A stretch of 64,000 nt of DNA from contig NHBK01000002.1 of NCBI GenBank assembly GCA_002173095.1, forward strand, positions 1 through 64,000, read 5' to 3'. Both the position numbers and the translations under genes were made by a program. Shown piece after piece: positions 8,108 to 16,201 of this stretch; positions within the stretch are counted from its first letter, which is position 1; each line of letters starts with the position of its first letter. The notes under the pieces are model-generated. The model was not told the origin of the DNA. It searched no databases and was given only the letters and a program-made list of their open reading frames with translations. This stretch comes from Hyphomonadaceae bacterium TMED5. GTDB lineage: Bacteria; Pseudomonadota; Alphaproteobacteria; Caulobacterales; Hyphomonadaceae.

Positions 8108-8252
8108 GGGCCTGCCTCCTGCAGTCAGGCAAAACCTTAGGCAGAAAGGTCTTTTGATCTCGTTATCCGGATGCATGAAATAAGCAGGGCTGACGGTAAT
8201 TTTCTATCGACGAGCGCTCGCCGACTCACAGGCCTGTGCTATGGAAATGGTT

Positions 8253-9821
8253 ATGTCTGACTTCTTTCCATCTGAACGCCCCTCCAGCGCGAACCTGCCT
8301 GAATTGTCTGTTTCCGAGCTTGCGGGCTCCATCAAGCGCACGATTGAGACGACCTATGACCGCGTCCGGGTGAGGGGCGAGCTGGGCCGTGTGACCATTG
8401 CGAAGTCGGGCCATATGTATGCTGATCTGAAGGACGATAAGGCGGTCATCAACACCATTATGTGGAAGGGCTCGGTCGGGCGCCTTCCTTTTCGCCCGGA
8501 AGAGGGGCTGGAAGTGGTCGCTGAAGGTAAGTTGTCGACCTATCCGGGGCGGTCCAACTATCAGCTGATTGCCGATACGATGAACCCGGCGGGAGCCGGC
8601 GCACTTATGGCGCTTCTTGAGGAGCGTAAGAAAAAGCTCGCCGCTGAAGGCTTGTTCGAGGCATCGCGCAAAAAGCCTCTTCCTGCCTTTCCGAAGGTCA
8701 TTGGTGTGGTGACCAGCCCGACTGGCGCCGTTATTCGTGATATTCTCCACCGGCTGACGGAACGGTTTCCTGTGCATGTGCTGGTCTGGCCTGCTCTGGT
8801 GCAGGGAGATCGCGCTGCAGCGCAGATCACAGAAGGCATTGAAGGCTTTAACGCCCTTCAGCCGGGCGGACCTATACCGCGCCCGGATCTCATTATTGTC
8901 GCTCGTGGTGGTGGCTCGATAGAGGATCTCTGGCCGTTCAACGAGGAGAATGTCGTGCGCGCTACGGCTGCGTCCGGCATCCCTCTGATTTCAGCTGTAG
9001 GGCATGAAACTGACACCACGCTGATCGACTATGCCTCAGACCGGCGCGCGCCAACGCCGACGGGCGCAGCAGAGATCGCTGTACCGGTCAGAAGCGAGCT
9101 GGTTCAGGCCGTGACAGGACAGGGTGAGCGGTTGATGCGTGGACTGACGCAAACCACGCGTCGTCATGATCGTGAGCTGACAGCAATCGCTGCACGTCTT
9201 CCAAAGCCTATGGTGCTGCTCGAAGCGCGGCAGCAGCGCTTTGATTATGCTGAAAGTCGGCTGTCAAAGGCATTGCAGACCGCAGTTCTGAAAAAACGCT
9301 CGGCTTTTGATCAGGTGGGGCCGCGTCTACGCCCGCGGGCATTGGAAACAGGTCTGCGCCAACTCACTGAAAAGCTGGACCAGTCCGGTAAGCGTCTGTC
9401 CTCCGGTCTGTTGCGTCAGAAAAGTGTTCAGCAGTCGAAACTTGAAACCGTATCGCGTCGTCTTGAAGCGCGCGGGGAACAACTGCGCCGCAGGGTGGGT
9501 GATACGAGCGCAACGGATCAGGCCGCGGACCGACTTGAGCGTGCAATGGCTCAACGCCTGTCTCGAATGGATGACAGGCTGTCTCGCGCAGGGAATTTGC
9601 TGGAAGCCCTGTCATATCAGGCTACGCTTCAGCGGGGCTTTGCTGTCGTGAAAACCCGCAATGGTGAGCTGGTGCGTGCGAGTGCCCCCGCGCGATCTGC
9701 TGGGGAGCTGACCATTCAGTTTGCGGATGGTGAAGTAGAGGTCTCTACCGGTAAGGCACGTTCAGCACCTTCGACCCCGAAGCCCTCATCCAAAAAAGGC
9801 GAGCAGGGCAGCCTGTTCTGA
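8253..9821 (+). CDS. xseA: Exodeoxyribonuclease VII large subunit
   Basis: About 522 residues. The N-terminal OB-fold begins LSVSELAGSIKRTIE and contains GHMYADLKDD. The catalytic region shows GVVTSPTGAVIRDI, RGGGSIEDLWPFN and GHETDTTLIDYASDRRAPTPTGAAE, all diagnostic for XseA. A long coiled-coil follows. With the small subunit XseB it degrades single-stranded DNA into oligonucleotides; xseB is not in the window. ATG codons also occur at 8241 and 8247; 8253 is preferred because a GGAA lies just upstream and homologues start with a short Met-Ser-Asp. The C-terminus is a low-complexity Ser/Lys tail. Confidence 0.95.
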   Translation: MSDFFPSERPSSANLPELSVSELAGSIKRTIETTYDRVRVRGELGRVTIAKSGHMYADLKDDKAVINTIMWKGSVGRLPFRPEEGLEVVAEGKLSTYPGRSNYQLIADTMNPAGAGALMALLEERKKKLAAEGLFEASRKKPLPAFPKVIGVVTSPTGAVIRDILHRLTERFPVHVLVWPALVQGDRAAAQITEGIEGFNALQPGGPIPRPDLIIVARGGGSIEDLWPFNEENVVRATAASGIPLISAVGHETDTTLIDYASDRRAPTPTGAAEIAVPVRSELVQAVTGQGERLMRGLTQTTRRHDRELTAIAARLPKPMVLLEARQQRFDYAESRLSKALQTAVLKKRSAFDQVGPRLRPRALETGLRQLTEKLDQSGKRLSSGLLRQKSVQQSKLETVSRRLEARGEQLRRRVGDTSATDQAADRLERAMAQRLSRMDDRLSRAGNLLEALSYQATLQRGFAVVKTRNGELVRASAPARSAGELTIQFADGEVEVSTGKARSAPSTPKPSSKKGEQGSLF

Positions 9822-9848
9822 TCTGACTTTCTCTTTCTCTGGAAGCGC

Positions 9849-9965
9849 GTCGAAAGATGCGACCGTCTCCCGGTCGGGGGGGGAGGAGGGAGACGGCCGC
9901 TTGTACCAGGACGTGTTGGGGAGGGAGGGGGATACGCCACGTCCAGGACCACTTCGTCTTTCGAC
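9849..9965 (-). ncRNA. Candidate small RNA with anti-Shine-Dalgarno loops
   Basis: Read on the minus strand, 9957-9965 pairs with 9849-9857 (9 bp) and encloses two hairpins: 9938-9947 with 9906-9915 (9 of 10 pairs) and 9888-9896 with 9863-9871 (9 of 9). The two loops are C-rich, reading CCCCCTCCCTCCCC and TCCTCCCCCCCCGACC; the second hairpin contains CCTCCTCCC, an exact anti-SD motif. Known alphaproteobacterial sRNAs (the CCUCCUCCC cuckoo RNAs of Rhodobacter, the alpha-r14 family of rhizobia) expose such loops. No clear poly-U terminator follows. On the opposite strand the loops would be G-rich. Confidence 0.5.
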
Positions 9966-10245
9966 ACTATCTGTTTTACACGGATAGATTGAAAGAAGGT
10001 TAACAAATCGGGCCTGCTCGTTTATACTTAAGTTTTGTTCTGCGACATTTTGGGCTTTACATTTGAGATCGCATAAACAAGTTCAATTCTACATTTGGCT
10101 GGTAACTTTAAAGTTATTTCTAATGGGTTAAAGTTAAAGTCATTCGTAGTTGTGGGTCAGTATATATGGGGCGCTATTCGTGAGCTTTACAGGTATTAGA
10201 TTTGTGCGCTGCAGCGAACTTGAATAAAAGTTCTGCATGCTCGTA

Positions 10246-10276
10246 AACAAAAAACCCCGCCTTTCGGGCGGGGTTT
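10246..10276 (-). terminator. Rho-independent terminator of the globin-coupled transducer
   Basis: AAACCCCGCC (10252-10261) pairs with GGCGGGGTTT (10267-10276) around a short loop. On the minus strand a T-rich run follows (10254 down to 10246). It ends 24 bp beyond the stop of the transducer gene. Between 9966 and 10246 I see only AT-rich sequence without a gene. Confidence 0.9.
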
Positions 10277-10299
10277 ACAGTGTTTGTTTGTGAGGCGGC

Positions 10300-11670
10300 T
10301 TACGAGGCGCGTATGTATTGCAGGAAGTCCTGTACCTGTGTGCGCAATACCGTTGCCTGTTGGCCGAGTTCTGACGAGGCTGTCACCACTTCGGCTGAAA
10401 CGTCCTTTGTCCGTTCGGCGCTGGAGGCAACTTCGGTGATGGCTTCTCCCACCGCTTTAGCGCCCTGGGCGGCTTCGTGGGTGTTGCGCGCAATTTCGCG
10501 CGTGGAGGAGGTTTGTTCTTCAATCGCTGCGTTGATCGAGAGTGATACGGAGTTCATCTCTGTAACGGACGCCTGAATGGCGCTGATTGCCTGTACAGCC
10601 CGATTGGTGGTTTCCAGCATTTCCTGGATATGAACTGTGATTTCCTCGGTGGCTTTCGCGGTTTCGTTCGCAAGCGCTTTCACTTCCGAGGCGACCACGG
10701 CGAATCCTTTGCCAGCTTCGCCGGCTCGTGCGCTCTCAATGGTCGCGTTCAGCGCCAGCAGGTTCGTCTGTGCGGCAATATCAGAAATGAGTGAGACCAC
10801 TTCGCTGACCTTGTCGGCGGATGTCGACAGGCGCTGAATGGTTTCGCTCGCGTCATTAGCTGTGCCGGAACTTTGCGCTGACATTTCGTGCGCCTGCGCT
10901 GTCCGCTCTGAAATCTCGGCAACCGCTTTGCCGAGTTCGTCTGCAGAAATAGCTGCATGCTCAACGCCATTGCTGGCCTGAAGTATGGAGGATGAAGCAT
11001 CTGCAGAGCCCTTGAAGGTTCGCTCCGCAATTTCCGTCATGGAGCGCGCGCTCGCTTCAAGCTCATAAGAGGCAGAAGACACGATCTCGCTGATGCCCAG
11101 AACCTCTTTCTCAAAATGGTCTGCCATATCGAGAATTTTTTGCTGAGCTTCTTTCTTGCGGGTCTCGTTGAAGAAGTAAATGGCCAGATCCATGTCCAGC
11201 ATGGCTGCCCGAAGAAAGGCGCTCTGGAATTTTGTGAACTCTTCGATGTTCTTGGTGCTCAGGCCTTTACGGTCTGAGAGCTTTTTCATGACCAGCTTCA
11301 TGGTTTCGTCGATGAGGTATGTATAGCCGGCCAGATAATATTGTGGTTCGAGGCCGATGCGCGCGTGAACGGAGCCGATCTGCTGAACTGAGCTGATATA
11401 GTCTTCCGAGAACGTACCTTTCAGAATCATTTTCCAGTGTTCGGTCTGGCGGTTGGCGGCGAATTTTATCCGATCACTGGAATCGAAGAATTGGGCGACT
11501 TCCGGGTGCTGCGCAACGTGTGTATAAAACTGCTCCAGCACGCCAGGCAGGATTTCCTGAACGGTAGCACTCATCTTGTGCAGGGTGGCGATCGCAGTTG
11601 TGTCGAGTCGCAGAAACTTAAGGCGGCTCACAAGTTGTACATTCGGGGACATAGGCGTCGTCTTTCCCAT
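10300..11670 (-). CDS. Globin-coupled methyl-accepting chemotaxis transducer
   Basis: 456 residues from the ATG at 11668-11670, which has GGAAG 8 nt upstream; a TTG 15 nt further up is less likely. Residues 1-170 form a sensor globin with the proximal-His segment SVHARIGLEPQYYLAGY. Residues about 180-456 are the cytoplasmic signalling domain with the conserved hairpin tip ISDIAAQTNLLALNATIESA and RAGEAGKGFAVVASEVK. There is no TM segment, so the protein is soluble like HemAT. The family senses O2 or other diatomic gases through haem and signals to CheA. It stands alone; no che genes are nearby. Confidence 0.93.
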   Translation of the reverse strand: MGKTTPMSPNVQLVSRLKFLRLDTTAIATLHKMSATVQEILPGVLEQFYTHVAQHPEVAQFFDSSDRIKFAANRQTEHWKMILKGTFSEDYISSVQQIGSVHARIGLEPQYYLAGYTYLIDETMKLVMKKLSDRKGLSTKNIEEFTKFQSAFLRAAMLDMDLAIYFFNETRKKEAQQKILDMADHFEKEVLGISEIVSSASYELEASARSMTEIAERTFKGSADASSSILQASNGVEHAAISADELGKAVAEISERTAQAHEMSAQSSGTANDASETIQRLSTSADKVSEVVSLISDIAAQTNLLALNATIESARAGEAGKGFAVVASEVKALANETAKATEEITVHIQEMLETTNRAVQAISAIQASVTEMNSVSLSINAAIEEQTSSTREIARNTHEAAQGAKAVGEAITEVASSAERTKDVSAEVVTASSELGQQATVLRTQVQDFLQYIRAS

Positions 11671-11817
11671 CTGGTTATCTTCCAATCCGATGGCAACGCA
11701 ACGGCTCCCTGGCCCATTCGTTACCGTACGGTTGTGTTTTGATAAATCAAATAGATTACCAATTCCCTATCTATCCTTAATTAACAATTATACAGTGTAA
11801 TTTATTCTTGTATCACG

Positions 11818-11837
11818 ATGTATACAATAGTATACAT
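11818..11837. promoter_or_regulatory. Perfect palindrome upstream of the transducer gene
   Basis: ATGTATAC (11818-11825) and GTATACAT (11830-11837) are perfect 8-bp arms around AATA, in a strongly AT-rich stretch (about 11740-11900) between two minus-strand genes. It lies about 150 bp upstream of the transducer start and resembles a dimeric repressor site. The regulator is unknown. Confidence 0.45.
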
Positions 11838-11906
11838 TTATGTATATTGTAATCCACTAAGTAAAAAAACTTAATCTAAACTATACTCTAGGTAGAGTTT
11901 TATATT

Positions 11907-12362
11907 TCACCAAAATATCGAAGGTTTCTTGCCCAATTGCCATTCATCAATTCTGCGGCGGGTTGCTGGAGTTGTTTCGCTGGGGAGGCTTTCCGGGCTG
12001 AAAAAGCCCGCTTCTGCTATCTCACCTTTGGAAGTCGCTACTGTCTGGCTCCAGTATTCAATGCGGTAGAGAAGAACATGGTCATTTGGAAAGTTTGAGT
12101 GGTTGGAAAATACACCACACAGAATGGGGGTGCCCTCAATAACTATTCCGGCCTCTTCCACGAGCTCGCGTTCCAGTGACAGTTCTGCATATTCCTTTTT
12201 TTCCACACCGCCGCCCGGCAAGTGCCATCCCGGCGTGTAAGTGTGCCGTATGAGAAGGCATTGCCCTTCAGCGTTGATAACCAGTCCGCGCACGCCAAGC
12301 GTCATTGGGCGGGTTATCCTGAAAATTGTCTGGAAAAGACGTGTGCGGAGATTTTTTGGCAT
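11907..12362 (-). CDS. NUDIX hydrolase
   Basis: 151 residues. The NUDIX box is complete (GGVEKKE...ELSLERELVEEAGI, about residues 51-73, fitting G-x5-E-x7-REUxEExGU). It follows the usual beta strand WHLPGGG. The C-terminal half has FSNHSNFPNDHVLLYRIEYW. Family members hydrolyse nucleoside diphosphates linked to other groups; the exact substrate cannot be read from sequence. Its stop codon lies only about 70 bp before the AT-rich regulatory region of the transducer gene. Confidence 0.92.
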   Translation of the reverse strand: MPKNLRTRLFQTIFRITRPMTLGVRGLVINAEGQCLLIRHTYTPGWHLPGGGVEKKEYAELSLERELVEEAGIVIEGTPILCGVFSNHSNFPNDHVLLYRIEYWSQTVATSKGEIAEAGFFSPESLPSETTPATRRRIDEWQLGKKPSIFW

Positions 12363-12445
12363 GAAACATCCGTGTGTGGCATGGCGTCCACTCGTATTTT
12401 ATGACAAGTCGGGCTAAATGCGGACTGAATATAAGGAGTCGGACA

Positions 12446-12526
12446 ATGTATGCACTTGTCGCTATTGGTATTGCTGTTGGTATTTTCGCAATTCTGAACC
12501 TGATTGATATGAAGCGCCTCGACTAG
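12446..12526 (+). CDS. Very small membrane peptide (26 aa)
   Basis: The ATG at 12446 has AAGGAG upstream (12433-12438, 7-nt spacing) and TAG ends at 12526. The peptide is MYALVAIGIAVGIFAILNLI followed by DMKRLD: one TM helix with a short charged cytoplasmic-type tail. It lies 18 bp before the antiporter start, in the same direction, and is probably cotranscribed. I do not recognise a family. The strong SD and clear TM make chance unlikely. Confidence 0.6.
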   Translation: MYALVAIGIAVGIFAILNLIDMKRLD

Positions 12527-12544
12527 AGAACCTTCTGGTCCTTT

Positions 12545-13522
12545 ATGCTTTTTGATTTCGGTATTCTTGTGGCGGGGCTGGTGTTTCTGGTCTTCGCAGG
12601 GGATTTTCTTGTGCGCGGAGCGGTATCAGCCGCTCTGAAGCTTGGCGTTTCTCACGTTCTGGCCAGTGTCTTTATCGTGGGGTTTGGGACGTCAGCGCCT
12701 GAAATGCTGGTCGCCATTGATGCGACTATGGAAGGCGCCCCCGGCATGGCCATGGGGAATATTGTTGGATCAAATATCGCCAATGTGTTTCTGGTGCTCG
12801 GTGTGCCGGCCCTCATCATGGGGTTGAAGACGACGGGCACGGGCATGTTCCGCGCCATGACAGTGACGGCGCTGGCGACGATCGCCTGGTTGGTCGTCAC
12901 GCCACGTTTCGGCCTGTCTCCGCTCATTGGCTTATGCTTTGTCGGCGCGCTGGTGCTTTATATTGTCGGCTCTCTCCTTTTTCCGCCGGGCGGAAATGTA
13001 GATGAACTTGTTGCCGATGAAGCAAAAGAGCCGCCTCCGGGCTGGGCTCAGACTGCTCTGTTTATTGCGCTTGGTATTGTTGGTCTTCCTGCTGGCTCGC
13101 ATCTGGCAATTGGTGGGGCGACGAATATCGCGACGGAGTTTGGGGTTAGTAACGAGCTGGTTGGATTGACGCTGCTTGCTGTCGGCACGTCGCTGCCAGA
13201 GTTCGCTGCAGCTATGGCCGCCGCCTTTCGCAAGGAAGCCGATGTGGTTCTGGGCAATGTCGCAGGCTCCATCATGTTCAATATTCTGGGCGCGGGCGGT
13301 ATAATCGCATTCTTCGGTCCATTTGCGTTGCCGGAGATTTTCCTCACATTTGATCACTGGTTCATGGGGGCGTCCTGTGGCCTGTTATTCCTCTACACCC
13401 TGTTCCGGCGGTCTATCGGCTGGGCGACCGGTCTGGTCTTCATCGCGGCCTATGCCTTCTATCTGTTTGGTCTGCATCACTTCTATGTTCTGGCGGGTGA
13501 CTGGAGCGGGTTATGGGGTTAG
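12545..13522 (+). CDS. Calcium/sodium antiporter (CaCA family, YrbG-like)
   Basis: 325 residues with about ten TM segments arranged as two homologous halves. Alpha repeat 1 has GFGTSAPEMLVA and GNIVGSNIANVFLVLG; alpha repeat 2 has AVGTSLPEFAAAM and GNVAGSIMFNILGAGG. These acidic motifs bind Ca2+ and Na+. The acidic central loop (VDELVADEAKEPP) separates the halves. It probably exports Ca2+ in exchange for Na+ across the inner membrane. Its 3' end overlaps the SDR gene by 10 bp, so the two are likely cotranscribed, with a 26-aa peptide gene just upstream. Confidence 0.92.
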   Translation: MLFDFGILVAGLVFLVFAGDFLVRGAVSAALKLGVSHVLASVFIVGFGTSAPEMLVAIDATMEGAPGMAMGNIVGSNIANVFLVLGVPALIMGLKTTGTGMFRAMTVTALATIAWLVVTPRFGLSPLIGLCFVGALVLYIVGSLLFPPGGNVDELVADEAKEPPPGWAQTALFIALGIVGLPAGSHLAIGGATNIATEFGVSNELVGLTLLAVGTSLPEFAAAMAAAFRKEADVVLGNVAGSIMFNILGAGGIIAFFGPFALPEIFLTFDHWFMGASCGLLFLYTLFRRSIGWATGLVFIAAYAFYLFGLHHFYVLAGDWSGLWG

Positions 13523-14283
13523 CTCCCGCTAAACGCGCTCTGGTGACGGGTGCCGGACAGCGCCTGGGCCAGGCAATCGCTATTGCGCTTGCGCAGGATG
13601 GATATGATGTCGCCATCCATTATCGCAGTTCTGAGGCCGGCGCGGAAAAGACCGCTCAAAAGGTTAGGGCAGAGGGGCGTCATGCCGTTCTTGTGCAGGC
13701 TGATCTGGCGAGCGAGGCAGATGTGTCTTCTCTCGTCAGGAAAGCGGAAGACAGGCTTGGCGGACCTCTTGGCGTATTGATCAACAATGCTTCCGTTTTT
13801 GTGGATGATGACGCTGCCAGTCACACGCGTGATGACTGGGATTTGCATATGGACGTGAATTTGAGGGCGCCGATCCGATTGTCTCAGGCGTTTTTCAAGT
13901 CACTGCCGGAAGGCGAGCGAGGCGCAATCATCAATATGATTGATCAGCGTGTCTGGAAGCTGAACCCGAACTTCTTCACCTATACGCTTTCTAAGTCTGC
14001 GCTGTGGAGTGCGACGAAGACGCTTGCTCAGGCTTTTGCGCCAAATGTCCGTGTGAATGGAATCGGCCCGGGACCGACTCTGCAGAATGAGCGTCAGTCG
14101 GCCGACGATTTTCGCAAGCAGGTCGAGGCGACATTGACTGAGCGCGGAGCGAACCCGGCGGAAATCGTGAAAGCTCTGCGCTTTCTTCTGGAGTCGGATG
14201 CCGTCACGGGCCAGATGATTGCTGTTGATGGTGGGCAGCATCTTATCTGGCAAACACCTGATATTATTGATGTGATTGAGTGA
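13513..14283 (+). CDS. Short-chain dehydrogenase/reductase (pteridine-reductase-like)
   Basis: 256 residues. The Rossmann motif is RALVTGAGQRLGQAIAIAL near the N-terminus, followed by NNAS (about residue 92) and the Tyr-x-x-x-Lys catalytic pair in YTLSKSALW. The stretch INMIDQRVWKLNPNFFTY is typical of the FolM/pteridine reductase branch in which Asp replaces the usual Ser region (recalled). It ends with the cofactor-binding VDGGQHL. The gene overlaps the antiporter gene by 10 bp and is followed 9 bp later by the threonine-aldolase-like gene. It probably reduces dihydropterins with NADPH; that assignment is inference. Confidence 0.85.
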   Translation: MGLAPAKRALVTGAGQRLGQAIAIALAQDGYDVAIHYRSSEAGAEKTAQKVRAEGRHAVLVQADLASEADVSSLVRKAEDRLGGPLGVLINNASVFVDDDAASHTRDDWDLHMDVNLRAPIRLSQAFFKSLPEGERGAIINMIDQRVWKLNPNFFTYTLSKSALWSATKTLAQAFAPNVRVNGIGPGPTLQNERQSADDFRKQVEATLTERGANPAEIVKALRFLLESDAVTGQMIAVDGGQHLIWQTPDIIDVIE

Positions 14284-14292
14284 GATAAGGTT

Positions 14293-15327
14293 TTGGATTT
14301 CTCTTCTGATACGTCTGCGAGCGCGCACCCCGCGGTTCTGGAGGCGCTGGCGCGTATCAATCATGGCTCGCAACCGAGTTATGGGGCTGATGAAATCACA
14401 GCGCAGCTTCGACAGCGACTAAGCGTAATCTTCGAATGTGATGTTGAAATACTGCCTGTTGTTTCCGGAACGGCGGCGAATGCGTTGTGCCTGTCGCTCC
14501 TTTACGGTCCGCTTCAGAGTGTGATCTGCCATGAGGAGGCGCATATTGAGCGCGATGAGCGCGGGGCGCCCGAATTCTTTTCTGCAGGCGGGAAACTGTC
14601 TTGCGTTTCAGGACAGCACGCACGCATTGACCCTGTTCACCTGAAGGCTCTATGCGAGAAAGCGGATCCTGAATTTGTTCATGAGACACCGCCAGCAGCT
14701 GTGTCGCTGACCAATCTGACGGAGAGCGGAACGCGATATTCACTGGATCAGGTCGCGGAGATTTGTGATCTGGCCAAAGCGTTTGGTCTGAATGTGCACA
14801 TGGATGGTGCGCGGTTCGCGAACGCTATCGTGAATACTGGCTGGAGCCCGGCACAGATCACCTGGAAATCTGGTGTGCAGTGCATGTCGTTGGGCTTCAC
14901 CAAGAATGGTGCAATTGGCTGCGATATTATTGTGCTTTTTGGTGATATGCGCCAGCGAATTGGCGAGTTACGGGCGCGGGCCAAACGGGCGGGGCATTTG
15001 CCGCCAAAAATGCGGTTTATATCCGTTCAGGCGCTGGCGCTTCTGGAGGGTGACCTTTGGTTATCGCTGGCCGAACACGCAAATCAGTGTGCAACAGAGG
15101 TTTCGCGAATTCTGCTTAATGGCGAGTTGGGCGTGTTGGCGCACCCCGTAGAGGGGAATGAGGTTTTTGCAAAACTGCCGGAGACTATTTTTGACCAGCT
15201 GCGGCAAATGGGACTGAAAGCGTATCCGTGGCTTGACGGATCAATTCGTTTCGTTTGTCACTGGGCAACGCAAAAAACTGAACTAGTTCAGCTAGATAAG
15301 GCGTCAAGCAGTGTAAGTATAACTTAA
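14293..15327 (+). CDS. Low-specificity threonine aldolase-like PLP enzyme
   Basis: 344 residues from a TTG start (MDFSSDTSASAHPAVLEAL), the usual N-terminus of this family. PLP-site features are VSGTAANALCL, HMDGARFANA and the Lys-bearing segment SLGFTKNGAIGCDII. It belongs to the beta-eliminating lyase/threonine aldolase fold and would cleave L-threonine or L-allo-threonine to glycine and acetaldehyde. It lies 9 bp behind the SDR gene. The SD is weak. The following 180 bp (15328-15506) is AT-rich and holds no gene; it probably carries the promoter of the TetR gene. Confidence 0.88.
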   Translation: MDFSSDTSASAHPAVLEALARINHGSQPSYGADEITAQLRQRLSVIFECDVEILPVVSGTAANALCLSLLYGPLQSVICHEEAHIERDERGAPEFFSAGGKLSCVSGQHARIDPVHLKALCEKADPEFVHETPPAAVSLTNLTESGTRYSLDQVAEICDLAKAFGLNVHMDGARFANAIVNTGWSPAQITWKSGVQCMSLGFTKNGAIGCDIIVLFGDMRQRIGELRARAKRAGHLPPKMRFISVQALALLEGDLWLSLAEHANQCATEVSRILLNGELGVLAHPVEGNEVFAKLPETIFDQLRQMGLKAYPWLDGSIRFVCHWATQKTELVQLDKASSSVSIT

Positions 15328-15506
15328 GGTAACTATACTTTTGCTCGCGTGACTGGACTTATTAACCATTGGGCAGTTGGAATCAGTTTTATTCTGCTTA
15401 AGTCTAGTTTGTGTATTTATGGGCTGGATTTTTGGAATAATTTTTGGTTGTAGATGCGTAAAACAAAAACGACCGAAAAGGTCTGACTAGAGGCTACACT
15501 GGGATT

Positions 15507-16124
15507 ATGACGAGCACTCAGAATAATAGTTCAGAGAAAAAATCTGATGATACGCGGATGCGTATTTTTTCCTGTACGCTTTCTCTCATCGAAAAAATTG
15601 GCGCAGAACAGGTCACTATCCGGAAGATTGCGGAAGAGGCGGGTGTTTCGCCTGCGCTGATTATTCAGTATTTCGGGAGCAAGGGCGATCTGTTGCAGCA
15701 GGCATTTGAGCTGCGCAATGATGAATTGGTCGATACGATCAAAGCGCTCAAAACCTCCAGCTTTACTTCCCCTTGCGACTTGCTGCTGGATTTTGCCCGC
15801 ATTCAGATGAGCCGGGACATGTCTTACCCGACACTGACATTGCAGGTTCTGGCGAACGCCTTCAGCTGGGAAACGGATGGGTATGTGCAGGTGGATGAGC
15901 GCTTAGCTCCATTTCACAATGCTCAGCGCGAAGTCCTGAGCGCGCTTATGCCGTCTCTGCCAGATGAGTATCTACGTACGCTTCCGCTGACCTTCTTCCT
16001 GATTTACGCACAAGGCCTGCGTCGCATGCTGAAACAAGGTATGACGAGCGAAGAAGGGCTCGGATATCTGCGTCCGCACTTCCAGATTCTGGCTGACGCG
16101 ATTTCGTCCAAAACCAATGGCTGA
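15507..16124 (+). CDS. TetR-family transcriptional regulator
   Basis: 205 residues. The N-terminal HTH (about 17-63) is typical: RMRIFSCTLSLIEKIG, then VTIRKIAEEAGVSPALIIQYFGSKGDLL. The C-terminal ligand-binding part is divergent and helical. It lies between the threonine-aldolase-like gene and uvrB on the same strand, so its target is not evident from context. An AT-rich 180-bp region precedes it. Ligand is unknown. Confidence 0.93.
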   Translation: MTSTQNNSSEKKSDDTRMRIFSCTLSLIEKIGAEQVTIRKIAEEAGVSPALIIQYFGSKGDLLQQAFELRNDELVDTIKALKTSSFTSPCDLLLDFARIQMSRDMSYPTLTLQVLANAFSWETDGYVQVDERLAPFHNAQREVLSALMPSLPDEYLRTLPLTFFLIYAQGLRRMLKQGMTSEEGLGYLRPHFQILADAISSKTNG

Positions 16125-16130
16125 TCCCCA

Positions 16131-16147
16131 CTGACAGATACTGTCAG
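16131..16147. promoter_or_regulatory. Palindrome between tetR-like gene and uvrB
   Basis: CTGACAG (16131-16137) and CTGTCAG (16141-16147) are perfect 7-bp arms around ATA. No T-run follows. It could be an operator for the TetR-like regulator or uvrB. I found no alphaproteobacterial LexA box (GTTC-N7-GTTC) in this 77-bp gap. Confidence 0.35.
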
Positions 16148-16201
16148 GAGAACAGCATTGCATGACTGGTAAACCGGGTATCCTGCCGCCATACTACTGA
16201 C

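Noticed and set aside
9716-10006. 96-codon minus-strand frame over the xseA end and sRNA candidate
   Set aside because: The proline run comes from the C-rich loops of the structured element. No domain or SD.
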